Assembly: GCA_037043015.1 (NCBI GenBank)
Contig: CM073324.1
Location: 25,622,097 to 25,686,096, forward strand
Direction: 5' to 3'
Origin: Bryum argenteum
Taxonomy: Eukaryota > Streptophyta > Bryopsida > Bryales > Bryaceae
Length of the DNA: 64,000 nt
Both the position numbers and the translations under genes were made by a program. Positions 62,221 through 64,000 of this stretch are shown piece after piece. Below the pieces are notes generated by a model. The model worked only from the letters and a program-made list of their open reading frames with translations. It ran no database searches and had not been told where the DNA came from. Positions within the stretch are counted from its first letter, which is position 1, and each line of letters starts with the position of its first letter.

Positions 62221-62991
62221 GTAATGATTCAAGCAGCAAGCGACTCGCAGATCCATTCCCGGACTGGCTCACCTTGAACGCAAAGACTCCTTCAATACGA
62301 AACTCACGGGAATGTGTGATGGTCCCTCAAATGGTGCTACCTCATCTGACAATTTCATGAACTCTTCCATAGTGAGTTATCCAATTCCGAATATGTACCC
62401 TCTTAACAGTGGAGAGGAACAAGAATTTTCTAGTTAAGATGTCAATATTCCTCTTACTTCCTAAGCAAGAAAGCGAAGATAATTATGCCTTCATATAATA
62501 GGGTACCATTTCAACCTACGACACTAATGAGATTTAGGGCAAACGAAGACATTGATTGCAGAGTCAGCCCATTTACACGAAGGGCAAAGGTTGATTTTAA
62601 GGTGAAGACCGTGTGGGCCTACATGCATTGGATGATGTTCTGAACATTGTATGCAATCTTTAATGCAATGCAGTAGTTGGAATCTCACAACAACGAGACA
62701 TAACAGTTCCCACAAGAGCTCGTCAAGCTAGATCACAAGAAGAGTAAAAATGAGAAAGATCACATTGGAGTTTGGATTGCCAGTCGATTTAAGAGTAGAA
62801 ACCGGTGCGCATCGCTTCCCGTTCACTTACAAGCAGGGGATAATCAATCAATGAAACGCAAAATTGGATTGCTAGCTCAACCTAAGCATGCTGTCGCAAG
62901 CAACTCGTCAGGCTAGGGATGGTTGGCATCGATTCCCGCATGCTCGTCGTCGCCGATCGATCGAACATTGTTGTGATCGACTAATTAGCAT
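62221..62991. other. Intergenic, no gene seen
   Basis: Short ORFs only. The minus-strand part next to 62991 is presumably the 3'UTR of the LTP gene. Confidence 0.45.
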
Positions 62992-64000
62992 TTAACAAAA
63001 ATTCGCCGCTCCATGCAGCCATGCCAGTATTGCAACGCTCCAGACCAACAATGAGGGCGAGCTTACAGGCGAGGCTCCGTTCCTGGATGCTGCTGCTGGA
63101 GCCTCGGCAGTTGGGGTCTCATCACTCGGGGAGAGACCGGGTCCTGCACCCAGAGGTGTCGATGGGAGCGGTGAGCTTACGGGTTGTCCAAGAAGAGCCG
63201 GGCACTGACTCACATCGGTGGTGACCTTGCAGACGTCCGCCAAGCCGAGCGCGCGCGTGGTGTTGATGCCCGTAGTCGCCGGGTCGCCGCTCCCCACCGT
63301 CTGCAGCAACTGGCATAAGCACACGGGCTTGTTGGTCACCACGCTACCGAGTGACGTGCAGCATTCGGCCGACGGCGGCGTGGTGTCGTTCGCCATCACG
63401 TAATTGAAGCAGGATTGAAGCAGCGCGAACTCGTTCGAACAGTCCACATTCTCCCCCGTCGTTGGCCCCGGCGCTGAAACACTGGGCACTGGTACTGGCG
63501 CATGAGCTGGGGCTGGCACTGGTGCGTGCGACGGCACTGGCGCTCCAAGGGGCGCGTCGAGCAACGCAGGGCACTTGGAGGTGTCTGCCGTCACGTGACA
63601 CAGGGATGGCAGCTGCATGGCGAGCGTCACGTTAACGCCGAACTGCGCGCTGTCGTTCGCTTGCGCAAGGAGCTGGCAGATGCAAATGGGCTCCTTCGCT
63701 TCAGTGGTGACAAGCGCCGAGCAGCAATTCTGTGGCGGACCGCCTTTACCATCCCCGCTCACGAAGCCCAAGCACGACGACAGTTCAGTGAACGAGTTCG
63801 TGCAATCGTAGTCCTTCCCTGTGAGTGGCGCAGGCGCTGGGGCGTAATGAGGCTGTGGTGAGAGAGGCAGCGGCACTGGTGCGAGAGGCCGCATGGGCGC
63901 CGGCGCTGGCGCGAGATCAAGCAGAGTCGAGCATTTGCTGTAGTCCACTGCAACTTTGCAGAGCGAAGGGATCTCAGCGGCGCGAGTGGCGTTGCCGGGC
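62992..64000 (-). CDS. GPI-anchored multi-domain lipid-transfer protein, partial
   Basis: The open frame continues through the window edge at 64000, so the N-terminus is missing; at least 335 residues are visible. Two complete eight-cysteine LTP/AAI domains (pattern C..C..CC..CxC..C..C) start DCTNSFTELSSCLGF and DCSNEFALLQSCFNY. They are preceded by the end of a third (SLCKVAVDYSKC) and separated by Pro/Ala-rich linkers (APVPAPAHAPVPVP type). The C-terminus has a Ser/Ala-rich stretch then hydrophobic SLLVWSVAILAWLHGAANFC, a GPI-attachment signal. Single-domain LTPGs export lipids for cuticle or act at the outer plasma membrane. Three or more tandem domains in one chain is less common. N-glycosylation motifs NDS, NVT and NTT are present. 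Confidence 0.9.
   Translation of the reverse strand, partial: PGNATRAAEIPSLCKVAVDYSKCSTLLDLAPAPAPMRPLAPVPLPLSPQPHYAPAPAPLTGKDYDCTNSFTELSSCLGFVSGDGKGGPPQNCCSALVTTEAKEPICICQLLAQANDSAQFGVNVTLAMQLPSLCHVTADTSKCPALLDAPLGAPVPSHAPVPAPAHAPVPVPSVSAPGPTTGENVDCSNEFALLQSCFNYVMANDTTPPSAECCTSLGSVVTNKPVCLCQLLQTVGSGDPATTGINTTRALGLADVCKVTTDVSQCPALLGQPVSSPLPSTPLGAGPGLSPSDETPTAEAPAAASRNGASPVSSPSLLVWSVAILAWLHGAANFC

Overview
The window comes from a plant nuclear genome. It holds intron-bearing plant genes: a plastid SufE-BolA fusion, nicastrin, cytosolic glutamyl-tRNA synthetase, an aldo/keto reductase, a beta-expansin relic and a GPI-anchored lipid-transfer protein. Between them lies dense transposon debris. The mix (chromovirus, CACTA, pogo-type transposase, a LINE resembling the two-endonuclease elements of green algae) fits an early-diverging land plant or streptophyte alga better than a flowering plant. 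That placement is inference; the sequence shows only 'green plant'.

Layout. 1-6058: nearly full-length Ty3/gypsy chromovirus on the minus strand with two 385-bp LTRs and an extra small ORF before the 3' LTR. 6059-7102: remnant of a related element. 7103-7593 and 16258-16560: two inverted copies of a GC-rich repeat with hAT-like ends. 7811-9177: unidentified minus-strand gene remnant. 11249-16257: CACTA remnant. 17278-18297: ORF broken by one TGA. 19928-20962: SufE-BolA. 21566-21676: PIF/Harbinger MITE. 25641-28569: nicastrin, six exons resolved here (689 aa). 31777-34721: decayed pogo/Tigger-like transposase. 36510-37256: beta-expansin pseudogene with a minisatellite running through its frame. 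40882-43081: GluRS, three exons (675 aa). 43082-45041: aldo/keto reductase, six exons, shortened at the C-terminus and abutting GluRS tail to tail. Further fragments of the reductase lie at 46887-46936 and 61655-62220. 49410-51035: intact 541-codon ORF with a probable 5'UTR intron and a C-terminal coiled coil. 51290-52463: about 1.2 kb of hexanucleotide microsatellite. 52560-60510: LINE relic with a 2A-like peptide, AP-type endonuclease, reverse transcriptase, RNase H, a zinc-binding motif and a second, restriction-like endonuclease. 62992-64000: partial multi-domain LTP gene cut by the window edge.

Housekeeping genes are intact with clean GT-AG splice phases, while the mobile elements carry frameshifts and nonsense codons. 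Several of those stops are what C-to-T change at CGA or TGG codons would give, consistent with decay of methylated, silenced DNA.

The two most interesting signals are (1) a strict 10-bp-phased array of GAA/TTC modules in the LTRs of two different retroelements, which has the form of a very long heat-shock element, and (2) the LINE that combines a 2A-like sequence with two endonuclease types.
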